Source of the DNA: RXOA01 sp964547105
GTDB taxonomy: Bacteria > Bipolaricaulota > Bipolaricaulia > UBA7950 > UBA9294
Length of the DNA: 18,242 bases
Assembly (NCBI GenBank): GCA_964547105.1
Contig: CAZJLO010000038.1
Span: 1 to 18,242 of the forward strand
Reading direction: 5' to 3'
Shown here in pieces: positions 1-6,100 of this stretch. The position numbers and the translations under genes are program-made. Under the pieces are notes generated by a model that was not told where the DNA came from, ran no database searches, and worked only from the letters and a program-made list of their open reading frames with translations. How positions within the stretch are numbered: position 1 is the stretch's first letter; every line of letters starts with the position of its first letter.

Positions 1-436
1 CTCCTGCATCCTCAATCACGCGGTCCATGAAGGATTCGGTGATCCTGGCTGGAAGAATGGGACGGAACTTCTTGTCTCCAGCACCGAAGTGATGCGGGAA
101 GACCCTGAAGAACAGGTGGCCACGGCGCGCCTCGACAAAGGCTTCCCAGCCCTCGGCCCCCTACGGCCTCCACTCCACCTTCTATGAGCGTCGACTTGTC
201 TTCATATTCAATGAACTCCCAGTGACGCCTAACCAGTTCTTGGCGTGCTTTCCTGACGGCGAGAGTTTTGTCATTCTCGGGCACGAACATGCAGATGGAT
301 GCGGTCTGCCAGTCGAAATAGTCTGGGTGATTCACGGCTGGCTTGGCTCTCACACAGATCCGCTGGATGTCAACGACGCCAGTCATATGAGCTGAGTCGC
401 ATCCGCCGTGATAGCCGTGATTCGCACCCTCCTCAT
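1..436 (-). pseudogene. Frameshifted small gene after the OLD-family ATPase; partial at window edge
   Basis: I do not recognise the family. The readable core begins at ATG 386 and contains motifs such as HPDYFDWQTASICMFVP and HWEFIEYEDKSTLIE. It then loses frame at a run of five C (157-161; five G on the coding strand). Removing one base there joins it to a coherent second half with GWEAFVEARRGHLFFRVF and FHHFGAG-like, KKFRPILPARITES and MDRVIEDAG segments, still open at the left edge. A likelier true start is ATG 436, which overlaps the upstream TGA in an ATGA junction. That frame reads 17 codons (ending ITADATQLI) and stops at 383-385; dropping a duplicated AT near 384-387 would join it to the core. 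So there are one or two frameshifts, real or from sequencing. The close coupling to the OLD-like gene suggests a partner protein. Moderately sure it is a real, broken gene. Confidence 0.6.
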
Positions 437-2247
437 AGTCCGAACGCCTCCCTAATCTCCTCGAATATCGCCGCGAACTCACAGTGCCCATTCCCGTCCT
501 GAGAATGAGCAAGAATCCCGGCCACACCCATTTGCTGTACAACAGCGGGTCCAGCGTCCTTGATCTTCTTGAGGGCACGCCTTGAGACCGGTGCTCCTGC
601 TATGTCAGTCGGCTTCCCATAGTGTGGAATCACGCAGTCTACGCCGGTTATGGACTTGACAACGGCAGGATCGAGGTAGTTCTCTATGTTACTTCTGGCC
701 AGGAAATTCAGTGCAGCACACGAGGGCGGGCAGTTGGCCTGGAGTTCCTGAGCATCTTGGCCCATTGGCGAGCCAGCAGCTGCCCGATCGCTGTCAGCCA
801 GTACAGCCCATTTGAGGCCAGCTTCGTCGATACAGCGGGTGGTCACGCTAAAACGCAAGTTGGAGATTCCACCGCATTGCAGGAATAGGACACTATCAGG
901 ATCGAGGGTCGTGTGGCCTGCTCCGTGGAGGAGTGCCAGTAAGCTGCTGTAGAAATCGACATCTCTTGGGCCTTCAACGAGGACTGCATGGTTCTTGCCG
1001 ACCAGTCTGTCAGAGGCTTCCACTCCGAGTTCGGTTGCCACCTTTGATGGATCAATGCTTGACCCCTGGCAGGTTTTCGCTCTTGCATCAGGCCGGACGA
1101 CCAATACCAGATCCCGGAGCGGAGCTGCCGATGCGAAGACCGGCGAATGCGTCGTGAAGACGACTGAGTGGCCCAGGTCCGCAAGCTCGCGGAAGGCTGA
1201 ATCCAGGTCCCTCTGAGCGCCCGGATGGAGATGCACCTCAGGTTCTTCCACGGCGAAGATGTACTTGGGACCGTCCGGTGCGTGGAGCGAAGTGGCGGCC
1301 TCGTACTGGAAATACGCCACCATAAAGAGACGTCTCACACCAGCCCCGCGCATCTCGAAGGGAATGGTCACACCAGCAGGATCACCCCAGGTCAGGCCAA
1401 TTCCGTCTACAGCCTTCTTCCAGCTCACCTTCGTCGTTGCCTCCAGAGAAGTCACGGTGGTTGTGAGGCGACTGAGGCGTTCGAAGACCTTGTCGAATTC
1501 CGCTTGTATTGTCGCTCGGATATCATCCTCGATCTGTTTCGCGTTCGGATGCGATGCCAGCGCTCTATCGACGATGCCCTTGAATTGGTTCTGGACAGGG
1601 GTCTCCCCAATCCCGTAATTGGCTGTGTCGGTGAACAAGATGAGCTGCGGCAGGACATCTCTCACTTTCTTTTCGATGGAGGTGCAGTCAACCCAGGCCT
1701 CTCTCAGGCCCGTTCCAGCCGCTACTGCGTGTGCGCGAAGCTTGTCTCGCTTCTCCTGGTTTGTCTCCTTGCCCGCCTTGACGGCCGGCAGGCCGTTGGC
1801 GTTTAGAAGCTCCAGTAGCTCGTCCTGGTTCTTAGTTGCAAGCGGGAAGAGAGCGTCATCGTCAACGTCTTGGATAGACATCTCGAATGCAGTGATTGCC
1901 TGTGCTGAGACGGACAGCCGAAGTCGGAGGAGACCACGGCTGTCGACAAGATGGTCATCCGTGAGATGAATCTTGTTCTTGGCGTCAATCTGGATCTCCT
2001 GTGTCGTGAGTGCTGAAGGCCTGAAAGCAATCTCAACGCTGGCCACGGCGTTTGCATCCTTGCCGTGTAGATCGGCAACATCGAGGCCACCTCTCTTCGG
2101 CGGTTCGAAGAAGAGGCGCAGTGCGTGGAGCAAGCCGGACTTGCCCACGTCGTTTCTGCCGACTATCGGAGTCACACCGCCAACGGCCACAAGACCGCTA
2201 TCAGCGAATGCACGGAAGCTACGAACCCGTAGTTCTGCGATCGGCAT
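433..2247 (-). CDS. OLD-family ATP-dependent endonuclease (ABC/AAA ATPase + TOPRIM)
   Basis: The protein has 604 aa. Seen: an SMC/ABC-type ATPase with Walker A GRNDVGKSG (30-38), a split middle region, the Walker B stretch VEEPEVHLHP (about 333-342) and an H-loop TTHS (365-368). A TOPRIM domain follows, with LVEGPRD (Glu about 425), LADSD (about 483-487) and a later NIENYL acid. This order is that of OLD (overcoming lysogenization defect) nucleases, which cut DNA under ATP control and include phage-defence proteins such as GajA. No UvrD-like GajB partner is visible, so Gabija is not supported here. I chose ATG 2247 because an AGGGGAG ribosome site lies 6 nt upstream. The ATG at 2253 sits against that site, and a GTG at 2304 would add 19 residues of no evident homology. 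The stop codon overlaps the next gene by ATGA. A defence role is inferred from family and island context. Confidence 0.85.
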   Translation of the reverse strand: MPIAELRVRSFRAFADSGLVAVGGVTPIVGRNDVGKSGLLHALRLFFEPPKRGGLDVADLHGKDANAVASVEIAFRPSALTTQEIQIDAKNKIHLTDDHLVDSRGLLRLRLSVSAQAITAFEMSIQDVDDDALFPLATKNQDELLELLNANGLPAVKAGKETNQEKRDKLRAHAVAAGTGLREAWVDCTSIEKKVRDVLPQLILFTDTANYGIGETPVQNQFKGIVDRALASHPNAKQIEDDIRATIQAEFDKVFERLSRLTTTVTSLEATTKVSWKKAVDGIGLTWGDPAGVTIPFEMRGAGVRRLFMVAYFQYEAATSLHAPDGPKYIFAVEEPEVHLHPGAQRDLDSAFRELADLGHSVVFTTHSPVFASAAPLRDLVLVVRPDARAKTCQGSSIDPSKVATELGVEASDRLVGKNHAVLVEGPRDVDFYSSLLALLHGAGHTTLDPDSVLFLQCGGISNLRFSVTTRCIDEAGLKWAVLADSDRAAAGSPMGQDAQELQANCPPSCAALNFLARSNIENYLDPAVVKSITGVDCVIPHYGKPTDIAGAPVSRRALKKIKDAGPAVVQQMGVAGILAHSQDGNGHCEFAAIFEEIREAFGL

Positions 2248-2646
2248 ACCCATCTCCCCTTCGGGTGAAGTCTGGCATAGCAGACTGTGGCTAGCCTGCG
2301 GCACTGCACACTATCGATAGGCAGTTCCGGTACGCTACACGTCTCCTCGTTCTCGGCTACACACAATCAGCGTAATTCTCGCACTCTCTACTCTATGAAC
2401 TGGAGACTGCTTAAGCAAGCCTGCTGAGTTGCTTACGTATCAACCCAAGTCTTCCATTCGTGAATCTCAGCTCTGTTTCGGGAATCGAGCGAAACCGCAG
2501 ATAGGAAAGAGGTTACAGCTCAATCTAGTGAAGCCGGGATGAACGATTGGAGGACCTTCGTCCTGAGCGGCGGGTAGGCCTGAAGTTCTCTTCCACAGCG
2601 GCCTAGACATCCGCCCTCTGCATGCGGCAAGAGGTCGATGAATGTG
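2248..2646. other. Intergenic region with degenerate element end
   Basis: No convincing gene lies in these roughly 400 bases. A 10-bp perfect palindrome (CTATCGATAG, 2311-2320) lies upstream of the OLD-like gene, but I see no clear -35/-10 pair. A 6-bp inverted repeat (AAGCAA/TTGCTT) occurs near 2414-2435, and a GTTTCG/CGAAAC hairpin near 2475-2496. Positions 2482-2530 match 3281-3329 at 36 of 49 bases. The bases just beyond (about 2531-2600) could be a strongly decayed tRNA-Ala copy, but that resemblance is weak. Confidence 0.4.
2482..2530 (+). repeat. 49-bp degenerate direct repeat, copy 1 (element end?)
   Basis: Aligned without gaps to 3281-3329, 36 of 49 bases match, including GAATCG, AGATAGG and CTCAATCT followed by GGTG or AGTG. 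In the second copy this motif runs directly into the 3' end of the decayed tRNA-Ala. The repeat therefore looks like the conserved terminal sequence that abuts the tRNA target in two related insertions. The alignment was made by eye. Confidence 0.45.
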
Positions 2647-3126
2647 CTAGAGGTCATCGAAATCCTTCCAGTGATCTCTGAGGTACTGCTGAATTCCCCG
2701 TCCGGGGCGGTAGCCGGAGAATAGGGATTCGAAGTCAGACCTGGCAGCGTCGTAGGAGTCGTCGGAGATTTCGCCCGTGAGTTTCGCGAGGATGAGTAGA
2801 GCCAACGAGGGCGCTCGCGATTCCCCCTGATTGCAGTGAATCAGGATGTTCCTTCCCGCATCGAGCTGCTTCCTTGCGAAGCGGAAGAAACTCTCAAAGG
2901 ACTCCGGCATGAAAAGCGGGATTGGTGGGTCCACCAAGTTCAGATAGAGATCCGTCCCTTCCTCAAGAACCAGGTAGTTGGGATGGCTCTTGGGCAGACT
3001 CCCACTGTATCCTACTGCTGTCTGATGACAAGGGCTCTTGCAGGCGTGAACTACCGCCCACTGGTCGTCTCCGGTCCGGCAATCGCGCTCACTTCCAACG
3101 AACACACCGTCACGTATCTCAATCAT
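2647..3126 (-). CDS. Dual-specificity-type protein phosphatase
   Basis: The protein has 159 aa, the usual size for a single-domain cysteine phosphatase of the dual-specificity/tyrosine family. Seen: the P-loop HCNQGESRAPS with nucleophile Cys98 and phosphate-binding Arg104 (C-X5-R), followed by an alpha-helical stretch typical of the fold. Asp66 in LNLVDPP is the probable general acid. Known of the family: it removes phosphate from Tyr/Ser/Thr or from non-protein substrates through a phosphocysteine intermediate. The substrate here is unknown. The start at ATG 3126 is well supported by GAGGAGG 6 nt upstream. It stands alone between a degenerate element end and a decayed tRNA-Ala copy, so it looks like the single cargo gene of a small inserted cassette. 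No kinase partner is visible nearby. Confidence 0.8.
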   Translation of the reverse strand: MIEIRDGVFVGSERDCRTGDDQWAVVHACKSPCHQTAVGYSGSLPKSHPNYLVLEEGTDLYLNLVDPPIPLFMPESFESFFRFARKQLDAGRNILIHCNQGESRAPSLALLILAKLTGEISDDSYDAARSDFESLFSGYRPGRGIQQYLRDHWKDFDDL

Positions 3127-3280
3127 CGGTTGCCTCCTCGAGCGCTTTCACCCCTTCTGCGGCACGTCGCTAGCTTCGTTTGAGCGCTTCACTCTATTGG
3201 AGGTGATTTGCTGAGGCAAGCTCCCCGAACGTTGGCATCCTTCCCTAGGGTCCCCGTTCATGGATCCTTGATCCGCCGAA

Positions 3281-3329
3281 GAATCGTGAGGAAACCTAGA
3301 TAGGAACAGCGTGACATCTCAATCTGGTG
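3281..3329 (+). repeat. 49-bp degenerate direct repeat, copy 2 (abuts decayed tRNA)
   Basis: This is the partner of 2482-2530 (36 of 49 bases identical, no gaps). It ends inside the CCA end of the tRNA-Ala-like sequence at 3325-3401. The flank of the intact tRNA at 5324 shares only a short ATCAAGTCTGG-like stretch, so the left and middle insertions look more alike than the right one. Confidence 0.45.
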
Positions 3330-3383
3330 GAGGTGATCGGATTCGAACCGACAGCCTCCCGCGTGCAAGGCGGGCGCTCTCCC
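3323..3383 (-). repeat. 61-bp perfect direct repeat, left copy (candidate att core)
   Basis: It is identical base for base to 5322-5382, exactly 1999 bp away. It covers the CCA end, acceptor 3' strand, T arm, variable loop, anticodon arm and part of the D arm of tRNA-Ala. After a 2-bp difference a further 13 bp match (TTAGAGCTACACC), then about 72% identity continues for some 47 bp into the tRNA promoter. The perfect core with decayed flanks is what a tRNA-targeting site-specific recombination site leaves. Confidence 0.75.
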
Positions 3384-3401
3384 GATTAGAGCTACACCGC
3401 A
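3325..3401 (-). pseudogene. Decayed tRNA-Ala(TGC) copy
   Basis: This is 77 nt with an intact anticodon stem-loop (CTTGCAC), T arm and encoded CCA. The 5' acceptor strand is TGCGGTG against CACCTCC, giving mismatches at 1:72 and 3:70 and losing the G3:U70 pair that marks tRNA-Ala. The D loop differs by 2 bases from the intact copy. The promoter has decayed too: the -10 TATAAT of the good copy is CATCAT here. It is probably not a working tRNA, although a tRNA scan might still call it. Confidence 0.7.
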
Positions 3402-3470
3402 AATGTTTTGGTCAAAGCGTTGGAGATGATGGCGTTCTGTAGCGCCTAGAAGTCTGACACGCCTTTCGGG

Positions 3471-3513
3471 TTAACGATTCCCACGCCTTGCCTTACGATT
3501 CCTTAACGATTCC
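3471..3513 (-). repeat. Three near-identical 10-11-bp direct repeats
   Basis: TTAACGATTCC occurs at 3471-3481 and 3503-3513, with TTACGATTCC at 3493-3502. The last two form the final codons and stop of the DUF4062-GHKL gene. They may be recombinase or regulator binding repeats near the cassette end, or a small slippage duplication of the gene terminus. Confidence 0.4.
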
Positions 3514-5049
3514 TTGTACCGCTAGGACGTAACGTGTCGCACGTCCTTGTCCCTGCTTCTCTGCGATTCCGAGTTCGATGAGTCTCCCGAAATCTTTGGC
3601 CAGCGAAGGGCGAGAAACTGAGAACAACTTCTGGCATCGCTTGCTTGTTAGCTCCTCTCCATTGGTCAGCATCTTGGCCATCTCACGCTGGCGCGCGGTC
3701 AGCTTTGCTTCGATTGATGGAGAAATCATCTGCCCAACGATGCTGCCAGATACGCGCAGGCGGTCGAGATCGTCCCCCGGACCAGCCAGTGTCACTTGGA
3801 AGTACCCGGTGTCTGTTCCAAGCCGTGGTGGTTCAAGGCCATGATCCAGCATTGCATCGCGCATGCGCCGAAACCCACTCCCACGCTCTTCGATTCGATG
3901 GAAGTAGGAGAGGCACTGTGCGATCACTGGATTCCGTGAGCACGGCTTGTATTTGCCCTTGCGCAGTTTGGCGAGTGTTATCGGTCTCGGTGGATTCCCG
4001 GGACTCGAGACAACGACGCGGTCCGAGAGAACCTCCACCATAATCCGCCGACCACCATCTTCGTAGTTGCGGTGTGCAAGTGCGTTTACGACTGTTTCTC
4101 TGATGGCCTCCGTTGGGTATTCATCAAGACGGACACGATTCAATCCCACAACACGAATTGGATGCCGGGTGTTCCGATCGATGAATGCAACAACCCTCTC
4201 AACGACTGAAGGCATCGGTCCGCGAATGTCTTCTTGATCTCTCGGGACAGCATCGGGTTCAGCGGTTCGGTATGCATCTGCACTCACACGACAATGCGGG
4301 AACACTGTTGACGGATCGCGGCCTAAGAACAGAAGCCCAGCGGCCGTTGAGAAGTACTCCGAGTGCTCGGCACTACGAGCAATGAGTCCGCGAAGAGCAA
4401 GCGCCCGAAGAATCTCCCAATCGGAGATAGGGCTCGCGTTCGGCTGATGCGTGGTTGCCTCGACCAGCTTCCGTCCGATGTCAAGATCTAGTTCACTCAA
4501 GGAGACGTGCTTGAGCTGTTGGGACTCAAATCTCGATGTGGCCTCGATCGTATGGTCTGCTATCTCATTTTCGTCGCTTGTGGGCGTAACTCCGAACCGT
4601 CTCTCCAGGAGCTTGAGAAGTGCAGCACGAACTTCCTGTTGCAGTTCTACGACATTCTCGAAGCGCTTGCGCTTGAGGCGATCCTCCTCCAGCTCCTTGA
4701 GAAGTCTTTCGGTTCCTGCTTCGCGTTTGAGTGTGGAAGAACCGCGGACGAACGCAAGGACTGGTACCTCCTTCTGCCTCGCACGACGATATTCTCGATG
4801 AGTGATCGAGAGATTGCCCGTCTCATGTCCATACTTCATGCCAATTATCAGGAGATAGATCTGGCACTCGTCGATCAAATCCAGACATTCCTCCAGTGTA
4901 TCTTTGGGTGATGCTGGCTCAAATTCGTATAGAACGGGTGTGCAGTACTGCCGTAGAAACGAGTCAGTTTGGATGAGATTTCGTACGATCAGCCGCTCGT
5001 CTTCTAACTCCTTCTGAACTGAGCTGACGAAGACCTTCAACTCAGCCAT
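3493..5049 (-). CDS. DUF4062 - GHKL ATPase - winged-helix protein (Schlafen/RecG-like C-terminus)
   Basis: The protein has 518 aa. Seen: an N-terminal DUF4062 domain (about 1-100: KVFVSSVQKELEDER, then ECQIYLLIIGMKYG and a THREYRRA helix), a charged linker (105-150), then a region typical of Schlafen-like AlbA_2/HATPase_c_4 regulators. The GHKL N-box ETVVNALAHRNY is at 318-329, the G1 region SSPGNPP about 348-354, and the lid/G2 region RNPVIAQCL...ERGSGFRRM at 372-396. A C-terminal winged helix (about 450-509) follows. In most relatives I know the N-terminus is an AlbA_2 domain; here DUF4062, often the leading domain of STAND-type NTPases, takes its place. ATG 5049 has GAGG 6 nt upstream. It is the sole gene between two tRNA-Ala copies. 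A sensor or defence role is inferred, not shown. Confidence 0.8.
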   Translation of the reverse strand: MAELKVFVSSVQKELEDERLIVRNLIQTDSFLRQYCTPVLYEFEPASPKDTLEECLDLIDECQIYLLIIGMKYGHETGNLSITHREYRRARQKEVPVLAFVRGSSTLKREAGTERLLKELEEDRLKRKRFENVVELQQEVRAALLKLLERRFGVTPTSDENEIADHTIEATSRFESQQLKHVSLSELDLDIGRKLVEATTHQPNASPISDWEILRALALRGLIARSAEHSEYFSTAAGLLFLGRDPSTVFPHCRVSADAYRTAEPDAVPRDQEDIRGPMPSVVERVVAFIDRNTRHPIRVVGLNRVRLDEYPTEAIRETVVNALAHRNYEDGGRRIMVEVLSDRVVVSSPGNPPRPITLAKLRKGKYKPCSRNPVIAQCLSYFHRIEERGSGFRRMRDAMLDHGLEPPRLGTDTGYFQVTLAGPGDDLDRLRVSGSIVGQMISPSIEAKLTARQREMAKMLTNGEELTSKRCQKLFSVSRPSLAKDFGRLIELGIAEKQGQGRATRYVLAVQGIVKES

Positions 5050-5109
5050 GGCAAACCTCGATCCAACGTAGGAAACCCACCTTCCACAGGGTCTTCCAGT
5101 TGCGGCTTA

Positions 5110-5145
5110 TTTCACATGAGATCATGATATTTAGTATATGTGAAA
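5110..5145. promoter_or_regulatory. Inverted-repeat operator candidate in an AT-rich promoter region
   Basis: A perfect 8-bp inverted repeat (TTTCACAT at 5110-5117, ATGTGAAA at 5138-5145) encloses 20 AT-rich bases with a palindrome ATCATGAT (5121-5128). On the minus strand a TATACT hexamer lies within it, about 85 nt before the DUF4062-GHKL start. The AT-rich patch stands out in this GC-rich window. The gene's own winged-helix domain could bind here, which is speculative. Confidence 0.45.
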
Positions 5146-5321
5146 GAACGCCAGCATGCATAATCTCGTACCGACACCCATCAAGAGTCGATGCAACCGT
5201 ATTCGCTGCTTGTGAATTGTGGACACGGAGACCAGAAGAGAGACTTGAAAGCAGCGTTGGGCCACTTCTGGCTCAGAGAAGCGGTAGGCACGAAGCCTCC
5301 CTGATACTCTAGCTGATCAAG

Positions 5322-5382
5322 TCTGGTGGAGGTGATCGGATTCGAACCGACAGCCTCCCGCGTGCAAGGCGGGCGCTCTCCC
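5322..5382 (-). repeat. 61-bp perfect direct repeat, right copy (inside intact tRNA-Ala)
   Basis: It is identical to 3323-3383. It lies within the functional tRNA-Ala gene and extends 2 bp past its CCA end. See the left copy and the cassette entry for interpretation. Confidence 0.75.
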
Positions 5383-5400
5383 AGTTAGAGCTACACCCCC
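5324..5400 (-). tRNA. tRNA-Ala (anticodon TGC), intact
   Basis: Folding by eye gives a full cloverleaf of 77 nt with encoded CCA: acceptor GGGGGTG/CACCTCC including the G3:U70 alanine identity pair, D stem GCTC/GAGC, anticodon stem CCCGC/GCGGG around CTTGCAC (anticodon TGC), 5-nt variable loop, T stem GTCGG/CCGAT with loop TTCGAAT, and discriminator A. A promoter with TATAAT lies upstream. It is the apparent anchor of the island to its left. Confidence 0.95.
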
Positions 5401-5424
5401 AGAGTTTGGGTCAAATCGTTGGAG

Positions 5425-5452
5425 ATTATAGCGGGTGGCAGCGCGCAGGCAA
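5425..5452 (-). promoter_or_regulatory. Promoter of tRNA-Ala
   Basis: On the minus strand TTGCCT (5447-5452) and TATAAT (5425-5430) are spaced by 16 bp, about 24 nt before the tRNA 5' end. The equivalent sequence before the decayed copy has lost the -10 (CATCAT) and the -35. Confidence 0.7.
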
Positions 5453-5470
5453 TCGCGGCAGATCCAATGG

Positions 5471-5854
5471 CTAGAGGTAAACGAAGTAGCACACGTGCCA
5501 CGCGGTGTTCACGGCGAGCCCGGCAACCAGAGAAACGTTGATCACCCCGGCGATGTTCCTGCCGCGAAGCAGAACGTAGGCCGGGACGACGAGCGCCATC
5601 AGCCGCAGCGTGATCAGCAGCGCCAGCTCGCCTTCCGGGCCGCCGAGGCCGGACAGGTAGAACATCCCCTGAACGAACCAGCCCAAGACGGACATCCCGA
5701 CAAAGACCCACGGGTTCAGGTTGTGTTTTCGGGCGATGTGGAGAACGCGTCCCAGCCACCAGACAACCGGACGGGTGACTCGCGAGAATCGTCCTTCTCG
5801 AAGAAACCCGAGGAAGCCATCGAAACTACGGTGCATTACGGTATCAGATTCCAC
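5471..5854 (-). CDS. Small integral membrane protein, unknown function
   Basis: The protein has 127 aa and I do not recognise its family. Seen: a basic N-terminal third (to about 45, rich in Arg), then three hydrophobic segments at about 48-70, 77-97 and 102-127, the last ending at the C-terminus. This fits a three-pass inner-membrane protein with its N-terminus probably in the cytoplasm by the positive-inside rule. I chose GTG 5854 because GGAG lies 4 nt upstream. ATG 5836 has no ribosome site and would trim six residues. It sits alone, 70 bp upstream of the tRNA-Ala and transcribed toward it, and is divergent from uvrC. It seems to mark the start of ordinary chromosome beside the island. 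Confidence 0.65.
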   Translation of the reverse strand: MESDTVMHRSFDGFLGFLREGRFSRVTRPVVWWLGRVLHIARKHNLNPWVFVGMSVLGWFVQGMFYLSGLGGPEGELALLITLRLMALVVPAYVLLRGRNIAGVINVSLVAGLAVNTAWHVCYFVYL

Positions 5855-6058
5855 AGTTCTCCATAGCGAAGAGACCCCGCAGGGCCACTTCGCGCTTGCG
5901 TTGCTTGAGTCAGAGAGGTTGTGCCCCTCATTTCCTTCTACCCTACAAGGCGAACATCAATGCATGATGAACATGCTGTGTGGATTGTGTGAGTCCGCCG
6001 CCACATCACCAAGGACACGCGGCGCATGCCTGATGGACACGCGGTACAAGCCCGATGG

Positions 6059-6088
6059 TTGGCTGAGATCCGCCGCGGTCGCTACCAT
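6059..6088 (+). promoter_or_regulatory. Putative uvrC promoter, near-leaderless
   Basis: TTGGCT (6059-6064) and TACCAT (6083-6088) are spaced by 18 bp. The -10 ends 12 nt before the chosen ATG at 6101, so the leader would be only a few bases, in line with the lack of a Shine-Dalgarno. Confidence 0.45.
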
Positions 6089-6100
6089 AGCCGGACGACG

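Larger units (their letters stand above)
3323..5321. mobile_element. Putative 2.0-kb integrase-less cassette between tRNA-Ala copies
   Basis: One 61-bp repeat plus the DNA up to the next repeat gives a 1999-bp unit holding a single gene (DUF4062-GHKL protein). The layout, with an intact tRNA at one end, a decayed copy at the other and a perfect core repeat, is that of an element inserted in the 3' part of a tRNA gene. No integrase, recombination directionality factor or other mobility gene is present, so movement would need a recombinase supplied in trans. Simple tandem duplication of the tRNA with later gene capture is the alternative. Confidence 0.5.

Noticed and set aside
433..2247. Gabija defence system (GajA)
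   Set aside because: The OLD/TOPRIM layout fits GajA, but no UvrD-like GajB gene lies next to it within the window.
3325..3401. Left tRNA-Ala copy as a working tRNA gene
   Set aside because: It has acceptor mismatches at 1:72 and 3:70, lacks the G3:U70 identity pair, and its promoter has decayed.
5100..5312. 70-aa plus-strand open frame in the gap between the cassette gene and tRNA-Ala
   Set aside because: It has a TTG start, no ribosome site and no recognisable motif, and it covers the likely promoter of the opposite gene.
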